A DNA stretch of 64,000 bases from Dermatophagoides farinae (Eukaryota > Arthropoda > Arachnida > Sarcoptiformes > Pyroglyphidae). Position 1 is the stretch's first letter; every line of letters starts with the position of its first letter. The DNA lies in contig NC_134685.1 in NCBI RefSeq assembly GCF_024713945.1, forward strand, positions 3,157,001-3,221,000. Reading direction: 5' to 3'. Below are positions 1 through 15,000 of this stretch, in pieces. Position numbers and translations under genes: made by a program. The notes below the pieces were generated by a model. The model ran no database searches and was not told the origin of the DNA. It was given only the letters and a program-made list of their open reading frames with translations.

Positions 1-117
1 AAACTTAATGGTTTTTTAAGTCAACTTTGATTTTCAATATGAAAACAAGAAATCGTATATGGGTGTGGAAACATATTGTGAAAAATTTTCATTAATATAT
101 ATGAAATATATACTAAC

Positions 118-3100
118 CTGAATAGATTGGACTTTTTTGTGCATTTGGCCAAAATTCTGCCCATAATTGTACACAAATGAATGGTAATGAACAAAGTACA
201 TAACAGGTAATGACCACTAATGTTATTTTAACTGTTTTAATTTTGGCACGTGTTAAACCATGCATTGAATGTATACGTGGATTACTCATACGTTTATTAT
301 TATTTAGTTGTCGTCCACCACCAATACTGGTGGTAGTAGTAGCAGTAGTATTAATATGATAATTACGAGGCACAAATACATTAACAACATTATTATTATT
401 ATTGCTACTACTATCAACGGAAACGGACGTTGTTGAAGATGGTTGCTGCTTTGGTAGCAATGGTGGTGGCGGTAATGTTTTTGTTGTTGTTGTTGTTGTT
501 GTTGTACCTGATTTAAATTTCAATAAAAACAATGACGATGATGATGATGATTTTAAAACATTTGGATCAGATTTAGTAATTTGTGGCTGCTGTTGTTGTT
601 TTGGTCGTTGATGTTTTTCATAATCATCATAATCACTACTACTATTTTGACTTTGATTGGCACGATTAAATTTTGAACGTTTCTTATTAATACTGCTATT
701 CATATGGCCACCACCACCACCACCAGTTGTTGTTATTGTTTGTTGTTTTTGTTGATCAACAGAACATTGTGGACAACAAATACACGACCGTAAATTGGCT
801 TTTGTCATTTGAAGTCGATTTGGCGATGATATTGGTGGCCGTCGTCGTTGCTGTTGTTGACCATTAGAACATTTTGTCGTTTGAATCTTATTTGGTTTGG
901 TCAAATTATACAATACTTGTATTGAATTACTACGACGGCCATAAAATTGATGTTTTCGATGACGATGATTATGTTTATAACTATTGACTAATAAATCACA
1001 ACCATTTGAATTGTTTTGATGATCACATTTGGTGGATGATAACGATGAAGATGACGATGATGATGACGATAGCGATGGTGGTGGTGATAATCTATCGTAA
1101 TAATCGATAAAACGTCGTCGTCGATTTTGATTACGATGATGTAAATGTTTTAATTTTTTTTCCTGTTTCCTATACATTAATTCACTTTCAGATTTTGTAC
1201 GTCGTAAATAATTGTGACGACGGTAATGATGAAGATTTTTCGATTTTCGTGCAAACATTTCCGATTCATTTAATCCTAATGTATAATATAATATAATTGA
1301 TTAGATTTCAATTAGATTTTTTTTGTTGTTGTTGCGTCGTTTTCATTATTCACTTACCTTGTTTTTGTTCATAATCATTGTTGTTATTATTGGCTGATAT
1401 TGGATGATTTCGCAATGAAAATGTTCGATATTGCTGTTGTTGTTGTTGTTGTTGATGATTACAATAACGAAATTGATAATTATCCGGATGAATTGGACAT
1501 TTCATGTTTTGTATGATTTGATGATGATGATGATGATGATGATGATTAATGGCAGGATTTGATGAAGGCAACAAAGATGATGAACAAGTGAATAATTCAT
1601 TCGATGATGATGACGATGAAGATGATGATTTGCGATTTTTATCACCACTATTACTACTATTAGTAGTAGTAGTAGTAGTAGTAGTAAACATAAATAAACG
1701 ACGACAAGCAAATTTTGTCGTTGTAGACGGCGCTGATGTAGCCATTCTTTTGGTTGTTATTGTATTTGTAGCATAGTCATCATCAACATCAACATCATTT
1801 TTATTATTACCATTACCATCATTAATACCAACATTCGATAATCGATGTATAATATGATTAACACTGCCACCTAATGATGATGATATTGAATATGATTTTT
1901 TTGTCACTTTTGACATTGATGATGATTCATTTTGTTGCGCTTGTTGCTGATGATGATGATGATGATGATGATTATGGTGATTATGAATTGGTTCTGGTTT
2001 AATCAATAAACTCTGTCTTTTATTATGCCAATTGAGCCATATTTCACGACATATAAAATAATGTGTCCACGTTAATATGATGAATGGTACGATGAAAACA
2101 CTGACAGCATACCAAGTGACATACATTTTTGTCATATATGGTTCCTGGTTGAAATAAATGGAATTTTTATTTATTTTTTTTTTTAAAAAATTTTAAATAA
2201 TTGCAACAACAACAAACAAACTACAAAGTTTATCATTTGCTAATCTCTAGATAGAGAAAGAGAAAAAAAAACAGTTTAAAGTTTCAAAATTTGTTTTACT
2301 CATTCAAACTTGACCATAAAAAAAAGCAATTTTGCCATGATGATCATGTATTATTCAGTGGAAAAAAAAATGTTGCAATAATTGACATGTCATATGTGAA
2401 TAATAAAAAAAAAAAAAAATTTCACGTTTATCATTAATAGATCATCATGTCAATAATTAAAAATGATTGACATGAGAGATTCAATGGGGGAAAAAAAATA
2501 TTAATAGGAATCTGTATTATGTAATTATGTAATTCGGAAAAAAAACTATATACTAATTATTGATTATTCGTTGCATTTTCTTTTTCTTTTTTTTTTTTGT
2601 AACGTAATTTCGGATTCGTTTTATCATGGAAAAACTAAACAAACACCCACACCCACACCATATAGAGATACATTGATCAAAACAACAACAACAACAACAA
2701 CAACAAACAGCGACAAAACTAGAAAAATAATGAGCGATTAAAACTCTGGCAAATAAAAAAAAAAAAACATAATTGTCACACACACACACACATAAATGTA
2801 TCGATAATCTTACTGCATGTGTGTGCGTGTGTATGTGTGTAGCAATTATCATCAAACGAACAAAATTCTTTTACAATTCTTATTTGGAATTGAGAAAATT
2901 GTTTTCTATTATCTCATTCATAATACCGGCACAATGAAGAAAAAGAAAAACAATTAATCGAATCAAAACATATATAGCAGCAGCAGCAGCAGCAAAATAT
3001 ATATTCATTACATTACAAGGAATCATCCTTTTTTTTAGCAGGAAAAAAAATGTAATTATTTCTTGTGTGTTTGCGTTCGCTATGTTTACACTGACACACA

Positions 3101-6100
3101 CACACACACACACAGAATAGAATGAGAACCATGTGATCCATATCAATAACAATAAGAGACAATATAACAAAACCACCACGCCAATGCTGTAATATCTTAC
3201 TATTCTTTTCATCCATTTTTTTTTCCTTCACAAAAACCTTTCATTCATTTCCATCAACTGCAAATTGACGTAATACTTTCGACAAGAAAAAAGAGAGAGA
3301 GAGAGAGACGTGGATTTACTGTAAATGAATAGTAAATTCCGTTGGAAATTGGAACAGAAAAAAAAAATTCTTTTTTTTTCGGAAACTTTTTTTTTCTATT
3401 TTTATCATCACAAAACAACAATCCACAAAGATGACAATGATGATCGATAACAATAACAATCAATGCCTGTCTCTGTGTGTGTGTGTGTGTTTGTGTATGT
3501 AAATAGAGGCAAAAAAAGAAAATTCATTCAAAAAAAAGAGTTTCCGGTTTTAAAGGAACAAAATTCGAACCAAAAAAAAAAACAAGAAAAAAAGACAATC
3601 ACACACACACACACACACAAACATACAAACAGCCTGAATCTGAAATGAATAAAATTCTGAAAATTCTGTTGAAATTCAATCCAACAAGAAAAAAAAATTT
3701 TCTACTCGATAATTATTATTATCGATATTTGCAACAAAAAAAAAATATCAAATTCTTGTGATTTTTTTATTTTTCATTTTGAAAATATTTATCAGCCATT
3801 AGAATGGTCTGATTATCGAATGGAAATTTTTCTCTCTTTTTCTCTCTCATTCTATTTCCATATTATTATAATTGCATGCATGCGAGGGTGTTTAGCAGCC
3901 ACACACACACACACACACATGGCAAAATTTGAAATTCAGATTACAGATTTTTTCCATTTTTTTCTCTCTCTTTTTCTCTCGTTTTATTTATCTATTTTTT
4001 TCCTTCCAGAATTTACTTTCTTGACATTTGAAAATGTTACCACGTTAGACATGGACAAGTTTCGTCATCATCATCATCATCATCTTCATCATGATAATGG
4101 CACTTATTCATCAAGTCAACCGAACAAGAATTCAGAATAACAAAAAAAATTCCATTCAATAGAAAAATTTTTCTGACTCTCTCGCAAAAAAAAAATTATT
4201 CTTATTTCTTGAAAATTGGATCGCCCCTTCTCAATGTCGATCATCATCATCATCATAAAATGTGGAATATCGTTGAAATTCCAATTAAGAGTGAAAAAAA
4301 GAATCAAATTTTTTTTGTTCAATTCTTCGATTCTTCATCTTTCATTCAATTAGAATGTTTGTATATAAATACTACTTATTTTAACTGAATTTTTTTTTAA
4401 ATGTTGAAACTTTATTCTTATATGTGTGAATAGTGGATTCACGAATGATTTCCATTTTTTCCGGTTATTACGATGATGATATGGTTTTTTTTCATTAGAG
4501 TTTATTCTGATCTAGATTCTGATTATTCGCATTTTTTTTTCTCTTCCTGCTTTTGTTTTGTTTTGTTTTCACTTTGATTCCACATTCATCGCACTATACT
4601 TTTTCATTCTTTTTTTTCTAATTCTGGCTTCATGCACACATTGAATGATAAACTAAACATTTACATTGGATATGAATAAAAAAAAAACACACACACACAC
4701 AATGAACAATATATAATGGTGACAAAATGAAACGAATCAAAATTCCAGTGTAAATCAGTCACAGGAAGAAAAATATTTGCACACATTTTCAATGATATAT
4801 TCTTTTGTTTTCTCTATTTCTATTTCCATTGATGATAATGATGATGATGATGATGCCAGGAAAAGAATCATATGATCATCCTACATTCATGCATTGTAAT
4901 ATGCACATACACACACACACGTTGAAAGAGAAAAATTTGAATGATTCAATTTCTATTTTATTTTCAATCATTCATTTGGCAAAATCACCACCACCACATC
5001 ATAATCTTGATAAATCATTTCCGTGTGGTTTTTATTGAATGAATTGGATTGAATTTGAAAAGAAATTGTCCAAGAAAAAAAAACCTCTCTCACTCCCTCT
5101 GTCTTTCTTCAATGATGATATGTATTATATGATAGAACCCTACGGGCAATCTACAATTGAATGTTGAATGCAAAATTAGCATCAAACACAACCTTTTTCA
5201 TAATAAATATGTGTGTATTTTGTAATATTGTAACTTTTAAACTTAAAAAAGGATATCTCTGTGTGTGTGTGTGGCTGTTTGTTTGTTTGATAAACACCTA
5301 CGAATAATTGTGATGATGGTGGTTGTGGATGGATGGAAAAAAAAATAAAAGTTTCACCCCAGAGAAATGTCCATTGTCATCATCATCATCATCATCGTAA
5401 AGAATGGAGCGGAAAATAAAATCAAACTAGTAAACAGCCAGCCAGGATAAAGTGATGATTGAATAATAAATTGCCAAACACAATGATGTAATGTGATCGA
5501 TTTAATCAATTAATTTGATTTCATTTCATTTTTGTTGGCTTCATCATCATCATTGTATTGTTAAATGAAATTATAATCAAACTTGATTATAATAGACAAC
5601 AAATTCAAATCTCAAGAGATCTAAACATACACACACATGTGAACTCAGAAAAAGATTCTGTTCTTGGCTGTGTTGGTTGGTCTCTTTTTTCAGCATAATC
5701 AAAATAGAATTTCCATTCATTGATTAATGGTAATGATTCTATTTCACATGTAGAATATTTGTGTGTGTGTGTGTGTAAAAATCCAATTTTTTCTTTTGTT
5801 TATAAAAATATTCAACACGGAAGTAATTATATGAGATAAACTTACCGGAAATGTTGCCCAACATTCATAATCATCGGATGTTGGAGAGATTTTTTGATAA
5901 CTAAATATAAATGTTTGCGGTGTACAGAATAATAATGACATAATCCATGCAACAGCGACCATCCATCGTGAACGTCTTGTATGTGCCAATGAATTGGATA
6001 ATGGATGACAAATTGCTTGATAACGATCAATCGATGTCATGACCAATACATATGATGATAGATATGGTCCAAGTATTTGTAAAAATTTAATCATTTTACA

Positions 6101-8543
6101 TAATACATTTCCACCATAAAAACGGCTAGCAATTTCCCAGCCAAGTTGTGGTAATACATTAAAAAAACCGGTAACCAAATCAGCTATAGATAAATGAGCC
6201 AGAAAAAAGTACATTCGATTTTTGCGCAATTTTCGATTCTTTTATATGCAAAACAAAAAAACAAAAACAGCAAAAAAAAAGTGAAGAAAACATTATTGTT
6301 ATTATTCATAGTGAAATTCATTCATTCATTCATTCATCATTTCAATCAGGAAAAACAAAAAACAAAACATAAAAAACACCAAACAATGACAATCGTGCAC
6401 GAACAAAATGAATTATTGTCCAAAACTAATAACTGAATTGAAACAGACCAATCATTAATCGAAATAAAAGAAAATAAAAAAAATATTCAAATTCATCGAA
6501 TTAACGTTGATTGGAAAATTTCGTTTTGGACCAAATATATATTCTTGTATATATATGGGTCATATGTGTGTGTCTATATTGTTGGGTTGTTTCAGTTAGT
6601 TAGTCTATAGATTGATTCAAGAATAAAATGTTATAAACAAGTAAAAAAAGATTCAAACCTTGTTCTGAGAATTTTAAAAGTTTTTTTTTTTGTTCTGTTG
6701 AGACATTTTAAATTGTTAGTGATGAGAAAAAAAACAAATTTTGTCACCCTCAGGACAATGGACCATTGAATAAAATGTGTCCAAAATTAGAATCCAATAA
6801 CAACAACAACAACAAAGAATCTATTTTTGGCAATCTATTCTCAAATTTTGTATTTTTTTTTCACAGAATTTTCAAATTCATTCAATATATTCAGCTGTAG
6901 TGTAGTGTGGATCCAAAAATATCTTGTTCCGAAAAAAAAGGGAAATTCTCAATTTCCAAAAAAAAAATCAAACACACACTGATATCGTTAACGGGAAAAC
7001 TTTTCTCTTATGCCTGAAAAAAATAAACTTTTTTTTTTCTTCAAACTTCACTACTGCACCGGAACGTGGTTAAACTTTGAATAGAGAGAGACCAGTTTGA
7101 TTCATTCAACCAGTCGAACTAACCAACCAACCAACCTACTAGGACTAACCAAAAATACCATAACAGTGGAAAAAACAATTGTGGTTTTTTTCTACCATTC
7201 ATTCTCGCTCTATGACTGTTTCATCGGAAACACATTATTAATGGTAATGATTCTCTCTCTATATATATATATGACCACATACATACATGATTTGCATATT
7301 GTTGTTGTTGTTGTTGTTGTATTGTTTTTTTTGTGTTGACATCACTTGATGAATATACATTGAATGTCGCAGAAAAACAGTTTTCTTTTCAACCAAAAAT
7401 AAGGAAATTTTTTTTTGGCAATTCAATAAAGACAAAAACAAGGGTCATATGTGTGTGTTGTACAGAATTTTTGAATGTAAAAATATTTGCTATTCAAATT
7501 TGATGAGTAGGTGTGTGTGTGTGTTTGAATGCAAAATTCAATAATTTGTCAAAAACAGGAAATTACCTTATTTCCTAGGAAAAAAAATGGGAAAAAATTA
7601 AGATCAAAATTTAATATAATATTTGATGATGATGATGATTGAAACCCTTGAGATTTTTATGAATGAAACAAAGCAGCAACTTTTAAACTTTTTTTTTTTT
7701 TTTTAATTTCCAGTTTACAATTTTCATTCATAGTACTGACAAAAACCATCCAGTACAAAATGCCCGAATTATATAAATATATAGACCAGCACACAAACAA
7801 TTTAATTGGATTTGTTTTTTTATTACTGTTTTTTTTTGGTACATTCGATCGGTACTTTCGGTATATTGAAAATTGGACAAAATTTCCATGGAACAATATG
7901 GATTACTGGATCAAATTACAAATGAAAAAAGAAAGCAAAATTGGTCATTTTACATGCAGCAGCAGCATCAGTGGGCGGAGGTCAATGATGAGTGAACCAA
8001 AGCTCTGAAAAAAAAATTCTGGTACATGGACAATGTTATCCTTTCTTTTTTGTTTTGTTTTTATATTCAATTCACCATAGAAACATTCAATTTTAATTTC
8101 CATTATCATCATCATCATCATCAACATAATTATATCATCGTTATCATTTAATTTGATTTAGAATAAAAAAAAAACATATGCACCAAACATTTTTTTTTGT
8201 TATGATGAATCAAGGAAACAAACAAGAAGGAAACGAAATTGTAACATCCATAATCATCATCATCATCATCATCATCATGTGCAGCATATATATATATTTA
8301 TTAACATTTTCATAGTCTCAAGATAAAAAAAAAAAATAACACTGAAATGAAACAAAAAACATACAGACATACACACACACACACACACATAAAAAAAACT
8401 GCAACATGAAATCGATTTATCTTTGCAACAAATTATAAATATTACATTTACACACACACACACACACGAAACGCACTGAGAAAAAAAAATGAATTCTTTC
8501 TCATTCCGACATTTTTTTTTCATTTCACTTAATATATTAAATT

Positions 8544-8583
<40 letters not shown>

Positions 8584-9027
8584 AATCGTATACAAACAAA
8601 CACATTATCATTCTGTTTATATTGAATTCAAGTAGAAAATTCCAACTAAAAAAAAAACAAACCAAAACAAAACGGGTGAAAGTGAAAATGAAAACATTTC
8701 AATTCAATTCAATAATAAAACACATGAACAACAAACGGTAACTGAAATATTAATAATATATATTTGTTTTTATGGCCACAACAAAAAAAAAAACTTTTGC
8801 TTTAAACTTACATTTAATGCAACCAATACGAATGTATTACCACAGAATATTAATATAAACATTAAGGCTAATAAACTGATTTTTATATAACGCATCGTTT
8901 CAATCCATTCAGGTATTGTTGCTATGATTGTTGTTGTTGTTGTTGTCGCCGTAGTCGTCGTTGTTGTTGTTGTTGTTGTTGTTTCGGTAGCCATTAATAT
9001 TATTGATGATGATGTTAAATTATCCAT
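118..9027 (-). CDS. Vasopressin/oxytocin (inotocin)-type neuropeptide GPCR, 3' end outside window
   Basis: Four visible exons: 9027-8812, 6238-5846, 2144-1358 and 1275-118. Donors are GTAAGT, GTAAGT, GTAAGT and GTTAGT; joins are in phases 0, 0 and 1, and the last exon ends in phase 1. The TM7 exon lies beyond base 1. Exon 1 has Ser/Thr-rich N-terminal sequence and TM1 (CGNTFVLVAL). Exon 2 has TM2 to TM4 with the LSIADL and DRY-type (SIDRYQAICHP) motifs and ends in ECWATFP. Exon 3 has TM5 (YVTWYAVSVFIVP) and begins intracellular loop 3; exon 4 ends that loop and holds TM6 (AKIKTVKITLVV, PFICVQLW). FYGGNVLCK, YVTW and VQLW fit the vasopressin/oxytocin receptor group; the CCAP receptor group is the main alternative. 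Such receptors couple a secreted peptide to G proteins at the cell surface. The ATG at 9027 is the first in its open frame (in-frame stop upstream near 9115), but a further upstream 5' exon cannot be excluded. Loop 3 is about 560 residues of His, Gln, Asn, Ser and Thr runs. Confidence 0.82.
2145..5845 (-). other. Long intron of the vasopressin-type receptor
   Basis: A 3.7-kb intron between the TM4 and TM5 exons. It holds A/T runs and short (CA)n, (ATC)n, (CAA)n and (GA)n microsatellites, and I see no exon in it on either strand. The open frames here are microsatellite read-through. Confidence 0.7.
6239..8811 (-). other. Long intron of the vasopressin-type receptor
   Basis: A 2.6-kb intron between the TM1 and TM2 exons. 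It contains several (CA)n tracts, including a long one at 8545-8576, and (ATC)n near 8256-8279. No further exon is recognisable. Confidence 0.7.
8545..8576. repeat. (CA)n microsatellite, 16 units
   Basis: A pure CA run in an intron of the vasopressin-type receptor gene. Confidence 0.92.
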
Positions 9028-12000
9028 TGCTAATGTTAATAATAAAATGATGATGCAGATACACACAGTAACTACTAATATAATAATGATGATGGATAAC
9101 AATAGAAAAAAAAATCATCCATTCACTATCATGATCAATTTTTTTTTTAATTGAACCGAAAATCAATCAATCAATTAATTAATTAATTAAATCAATAACA
9201 TATATACATACCATTACTAATGTGCATATACATCATTATAGTTGTCATACAATCATTTTTGGTATCATCGGAATCGATAAACAATGTGATCATCATTATA
9301 ATGAATGATGAATGATGATGATGATGAAAAACCTGAATTCATATTGATGATGATTTGAAGATGCAAAAAGAAAAAAAAGCACGTACACACACACACACAG
9401 ATATCAATTTGAATTCAACACACACACACACAACCAATACAAATTACTTATTCGTTTTTTTTTGTTTTGTTTTCAAATTGAATTCTGGTACTTTTCCCTA
9501 GATTATGATTATCATTTCAATTGTTGTTGATTATCGATCATTATGAAATAATAAAAAAAAACACGAACATAATCATCATCAATAGAGGTGAAGAATCAAT
9601 CTCATTCAATTCAATTCAATGTGAACGTTTTTTTTTTTTTGGTCTTCTGCTCGATTATGGTGATTATGAGATAATGTACGTTGTTTTTTTGCCATCATCA
9701 TTGTTGTCGTCGTCGTCGTTGTCGTCGTTAAAAATTCAATAATGAGGATACTGTAAAAGGAAATGAGAATTGATGAAAAAAAAATAAAGAATCATCATCA
9801 TCATCATCAACATCATCAACGACAATGGGGATAAAAAAAAATTCTAGAATTCGCAACATTACGAAATTTTCAATGACAATCAATTAATCAATCAATGTAA
9901 ACATACAACAACAACAACAACAACAAACGAAAAAAAAATGCTGAATAGAAGAGTTATATATGAGGGAAAAGTTTCCAAGTGTAAAAATCTTTTCAACAAC
10001 AACAAAAATTTCCTTTTTCTTTCATTCCATTTTGATGATTCAAAATATTTGACTTTCGGTTTATTTTCTCTTCCATTGTTGTTGTTGTTGTTTGGAAACA
10101 AAAAATTTCCTTTCAATCATGATAATGATGTTTATTTGTTTATTTAATAGATTAAAAACTCACAAATTCGATTACGAAATCGGGGAAATTTTTTTTTGTC
10201 GTCATGAAAAAGTTAATCTTTTCAACACACACACACACTCGAATGTACTTGCACCCTATTCGTACGCAGACAACAAAAAAAGGTTCAATGAATGGAACAG
10301 CAAAGAATTTGGATGAAAAAAAAATAATGAATCGAAACAAAAGAGGCTGAGATCGAAAAAACGCCGAAAAAAATTTGTCTATTTCAATCCAAAGAAAAAA
10401 AAGTGTCAGAAAGCAAAAATCACGATCCGTTTGTTTGTTTTCATCGTTTTTTTTTTTGACCGGAACTTGGCAAAAAAGAACAAAAAATTTTTTCCCTTAC
10501 AAATGGATTCAGATCAGAATGAAAGTTGGCTGCACTGACATAATTTGTATATAAAATGTGCTACGCTATAATAATTTAATTTGGAATGACGAACGTAAAA
10601 AAAAAATAATAAATAAATCGATTCCTTAGGTTATGTAGACAGAATTTTTTTTTTGCATCAATCGATTTGATTGATTGATTGATGAAAAATGTGAAGTACT
10701 TGTGTATGTACGTTTATAGTCAACCAAAGTGTTTGCGTCAATGATTGTGTGTGTGTTTGCATGTTTATTTTCATGTGTGTTATTTGCATAACACATCTAC
10801 TGAAGAAGGAAAAAAAAAATATTGATAATAATAATAATAATGATGAAAAAAAATGAAAATGAAAAGTGAAGAATAAAATCTTGAAAAGAAGAGAATTTCA
10901 ATTCCCAGAATTCTTTCCTGTGTGTGTGTGTTGAAAATATTTTTTTTTTCACACAATAATAATATCAGCAAACACACACACTCATGGTGATTCTCAAGTC
11001 GAAAAAAATTGAATGCGTGTGTGTGTGTGTGTGTCAGTCAAATATGAAAACGGAAGAAAAATTCATAATATTTGCAGCATGTATAAGTTTTCCAAACATC
11101 CTCATCACCATCATCATCACCAAACACTTATTCATACAAAGTTCATATAAGTGATGTGATTGAATATATGAGTGAAAAAAAAACACAATAACTAAATGCA
11201 GAAAAATAAATTTCAATGCAATATTATTGAATTCGAATATTGATGATGATGATGATGATTGAATAAAGAATTGCCAAGAACTTTATGAAAACAACAACAA
11301 CAACAACAAATTATTCTGCAATGAATAGAATAGACTAGATAAACACAACCCAAACACATTATTCTGTTGTGTTGATTATTTACCATCAACTAGACAACAA
11401 CAACAACAACAACAACAAAAAACTATTACCGACGATGATGAATAAATTTACATTTTTTTTCGTTTCTCATCTTTTTTTTTTTTTTTGGTCTCGTGTTCTA
11501 GATATTCATTTTGTCGTTGTTTTTTTTCTCTGGATTTTTTTTTTTTTTTTTTTGGGTCCATCCAATCATCGGAAAATACACATACACACGCATATAGCAT
11601 GTATGTAATAATAAGCTAATGATCAAGGTGGTGATTCATTATGATTATGATGAAAAACTATCAACAACAGATCTATATACTATATGAATGAATGGCAAAA
11701 ATGATTGATTTCTGAGATTGAATTTCTGTGTTTTATCAAGCCAACTGGATAGAGAGATAGAGAGAGAATTTTAATTTATTCCATCTTTTTCATCATCATC
11801 ATCATAATCATTATCATTGTAAATTGGTCCAAAAATTACATGTAATCAAAATAAAATGAATTTCACAAAAAGCAAAAATTTATTCCGAAATAATGATGGA
11901 AAATGGATCGGATGGTTTTTTTCTGGTGGATATTGATGATGATGATGATGATATGATAATAATGATATGATATTTATTTACACACTCACCCGAATAAATG

Positions 12001-15000
12001 TGAAAATTTTTTTTTTTTTGAAAAAAAAATTAGTGGCTGAAGATTGAAAAATGAATTTTATCACACACACAAGCACACGCACGCACAGACACTGACAGAA
12101 TTGGTTATTTGGAATTTCAATTTTTGTTTTCACACGATGGAAATGCAAAAGAACAAAAAAAAAACAGGAAAAATAATTTAGCGACCACAAAATTGAAAGG
12201 ATTATTCTTGTCACGCAAAAAAAAATGTAAGATGATTTCAATCGATTTTTTTTTTCGTTTGTTTGTTTGTTTCACTAAAGTAAAGAAAATTTTAATCAAC
12301 ACACCGAAATTTCTTTTTCTTTGGTTTTTTTTTTTTTTTTTTTTGAAAGCGTGAAGCGGAATTTTATTACTTTTTTTCACTTTTTATATTCAAAGTTTGT
12401 TTCAATGGAAATTCACCATGATGATGATCATGATGATCAATTCAGAATTCAAATGAAATCAATATTCGATGTTGTTCGTTATGTTTGGTGAGGTGAAGTG
12501 AAATGAAAATGAAAATGAAAATAGCCGCTGATGATTTTTTTTTTCAAAGTGCCCGTTTTATAAACACACGCACACACGCACACGCACACACACAGCGGAC
12601 AGTGGACATGCGTTATAAATGACGCGTGCGTGCGTGTGTGAATAATAATGTCAACGTCGTGTGTAAAGAAATAAAATAAAATAAAAAAATTTGGAAAGAC
12701 GAGGATGAAATAAATTTTTTCAATGAAAAAAAAAAAAAAAAATTTACAAGTGTAGGTGGATGGAGGTGAACAAAATGGACCAAAATGTTTCATGCCCATT
12801 TCACTGTATACATGTTGTTTTTTTTTGTATACAAATAGTAGACAATGGTGGGCGTTTATATAAGGAAGCCAATTGAGTGAGATATAATAAATGAATGGGT
12901 TAATGAACAAAAATCGAAAAGCAAAAAAGTTTTTTTTTTCGATTTTCATTTTACTTTTTTTTCTCTCTCAACAATAATTGATACTTATGGGTTTAGATTT
13001 TTGTTTGTTTTAAATGGTAATGATTGACTATAGAAAATTTTTCTTTTCCTGTTTTTTTTTCTCTGAATGAATGAATGTATGAAATCTGGTCTGGTTTGAA
13101 AAAAAAAACCAAATGGGCGTACATGTTGGGTTTTTTTTTTTGTGTGTGTGTCATTCTCAATTATAATATTTTGTGGTGGTTTTTTGTAGTGCAAACATCA
13201 TACAGCATGGAGAAAAATTTTAAAAATTTTAAATTGAACAACAAGGATAACCAAAAACGAAAACATCCAAGTGAAACGATGTGTAAAATGAACAAACCAT
13301 TTTCATCAGATTCATTTAGTCAAGTTGTGTGTGTGTGTAAATTAACGGTAATTAATTTGTTGCCATGATGATGAATAATATAAGGGCCTGGTGTTTTTTT
13401 TTATTATTTGCACATCTCTCACCACTTTTTTTTCTCCCATCTCTCTTGTGCAGAAATTATGACCAAATTCGGCCATAGAAACACGCACGCACACACACAC
13501 ACACACACACACACAAACAAACAACCACACGACTAATAATAAAACACCAGATTCATTATAATCATTCACAACACAAAAAAAAGAGAAGAAAAAAAAATTC
13601 GAAATTAAAGTCAAAAAAAAAAAAATATTCCCACATTCAATCAATTCGATACCAGAAAAAAAATACCAGAATGGGAGAGAGAGAAAAAAAGTTTTGGCTG
13701 TCTGGAATTGATTTTGGTATGTTTGACATGCGAAAAAAAAAGTTTATCATCATCATCATCACCATCTTTGGTGGTGGTGGTTTACCGTTGAATAGTGGAG
13801 AAACAAATAATAATCAGCTAATAAACCGAATATAGAATTTTGAACAAGGCGCATAAGAGAAAACAAACTTACCATCAATTTTTTTTTCTCCATTCTTTCT
13901 CATTTTCATTTTGATTGAAGAATCAGAATAATATTATGCTATATGTTGAATAAATTTTCTGACCTATTTTCGATATTGATGGCATTTTTTTTTTATTATA
14001 AATTTTCAATCAGTCAGCCAATTGGTAAACGAATAGGTAAAATTTGATTTTTTTTTTCATTGATTGGTTTCGAATCGAATCAATTTTTATTGTTGTTGTT
14101 GTTGTCTTCTGTAAGATGTTTCTTCATCAATTTTATTTTTGACGTTTTTCTTGTACGATTCCATCTTTTTTTTCTGTTTTTTCTGTTTTTTTTTTTTTGT
14201 TTCTCAATTTTCATTCGATGAATTTCGGTGGTTGCTATTATTGGTTTTCATTTTCAATGCAGAGAGACAGAGAGAGAGAAAAGATTCGGTTAAGTGTAAC
14301 GAGAACAAGAAAAAAAAACAAAATCCTTCTGTTAATGACAGGCCAGCACAATCATTTGTGTTCATCTTCATTATTAAATTAACAAATCTTCATTCATTGT
14401 TGATGATGATGTTTTTTTTCATGGGGTTGAATTTTGGAAAAATTTTTCGTTTTTTTTCTGTCATTCAAGTGAAAATAATACCACTGATGATACGTTGTTA
14501 CGATATGATAGTAGGATTCAATATTGTCAATCACACGCACAAAATATATATCGGTGGATTTCAAAATATTGAATTCCGAAAAAAAAAAATTCCAGAGAAA
14601 AAAAAATATTAGAATCCCATTGATTTACATTATTCGATTCTGTTGGCCAAATTTCCAATTTTTATTTTTCAGTGGCAATGAAAAAAAAACGAAAACGAAA
14701 ACGAAAACAAAACAAAAAAAAATCTGTCAAATGATGATGAATAAAAGCATGAATAATAATAGAGAAACTGTAGAGAATGAGAAAAGAAAATTCCAATTTT
14801 CTTTTTCACCATGATGGAAAATTCTTATTCTTTTTTTTGGTTACAAAAAAAAACCAATGATGATGAAGCACAGAATACCAATCAAAATTGATGAATAACA
14901 ACAACAACAACAACAACTGAAAACAAATCCAATGGATCATCATCTATGAACAGCAACAAAACAAATATTTATAAAAAACATCAGCAAACGAAACGGTTTG

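Noticed and set aside
12479-12949. 156-codon open frame on the minus strand
   Set aside because: Phe, Lys and Cys-Val runs from T tracts and (CA)n, no conserved domain, no plausible splice partners.
14139-14612. 157-codon open frame on the plus strand
   Set aside because: Poly-Phe and poly-Lys read-through of T and A runs; no family resemblance.
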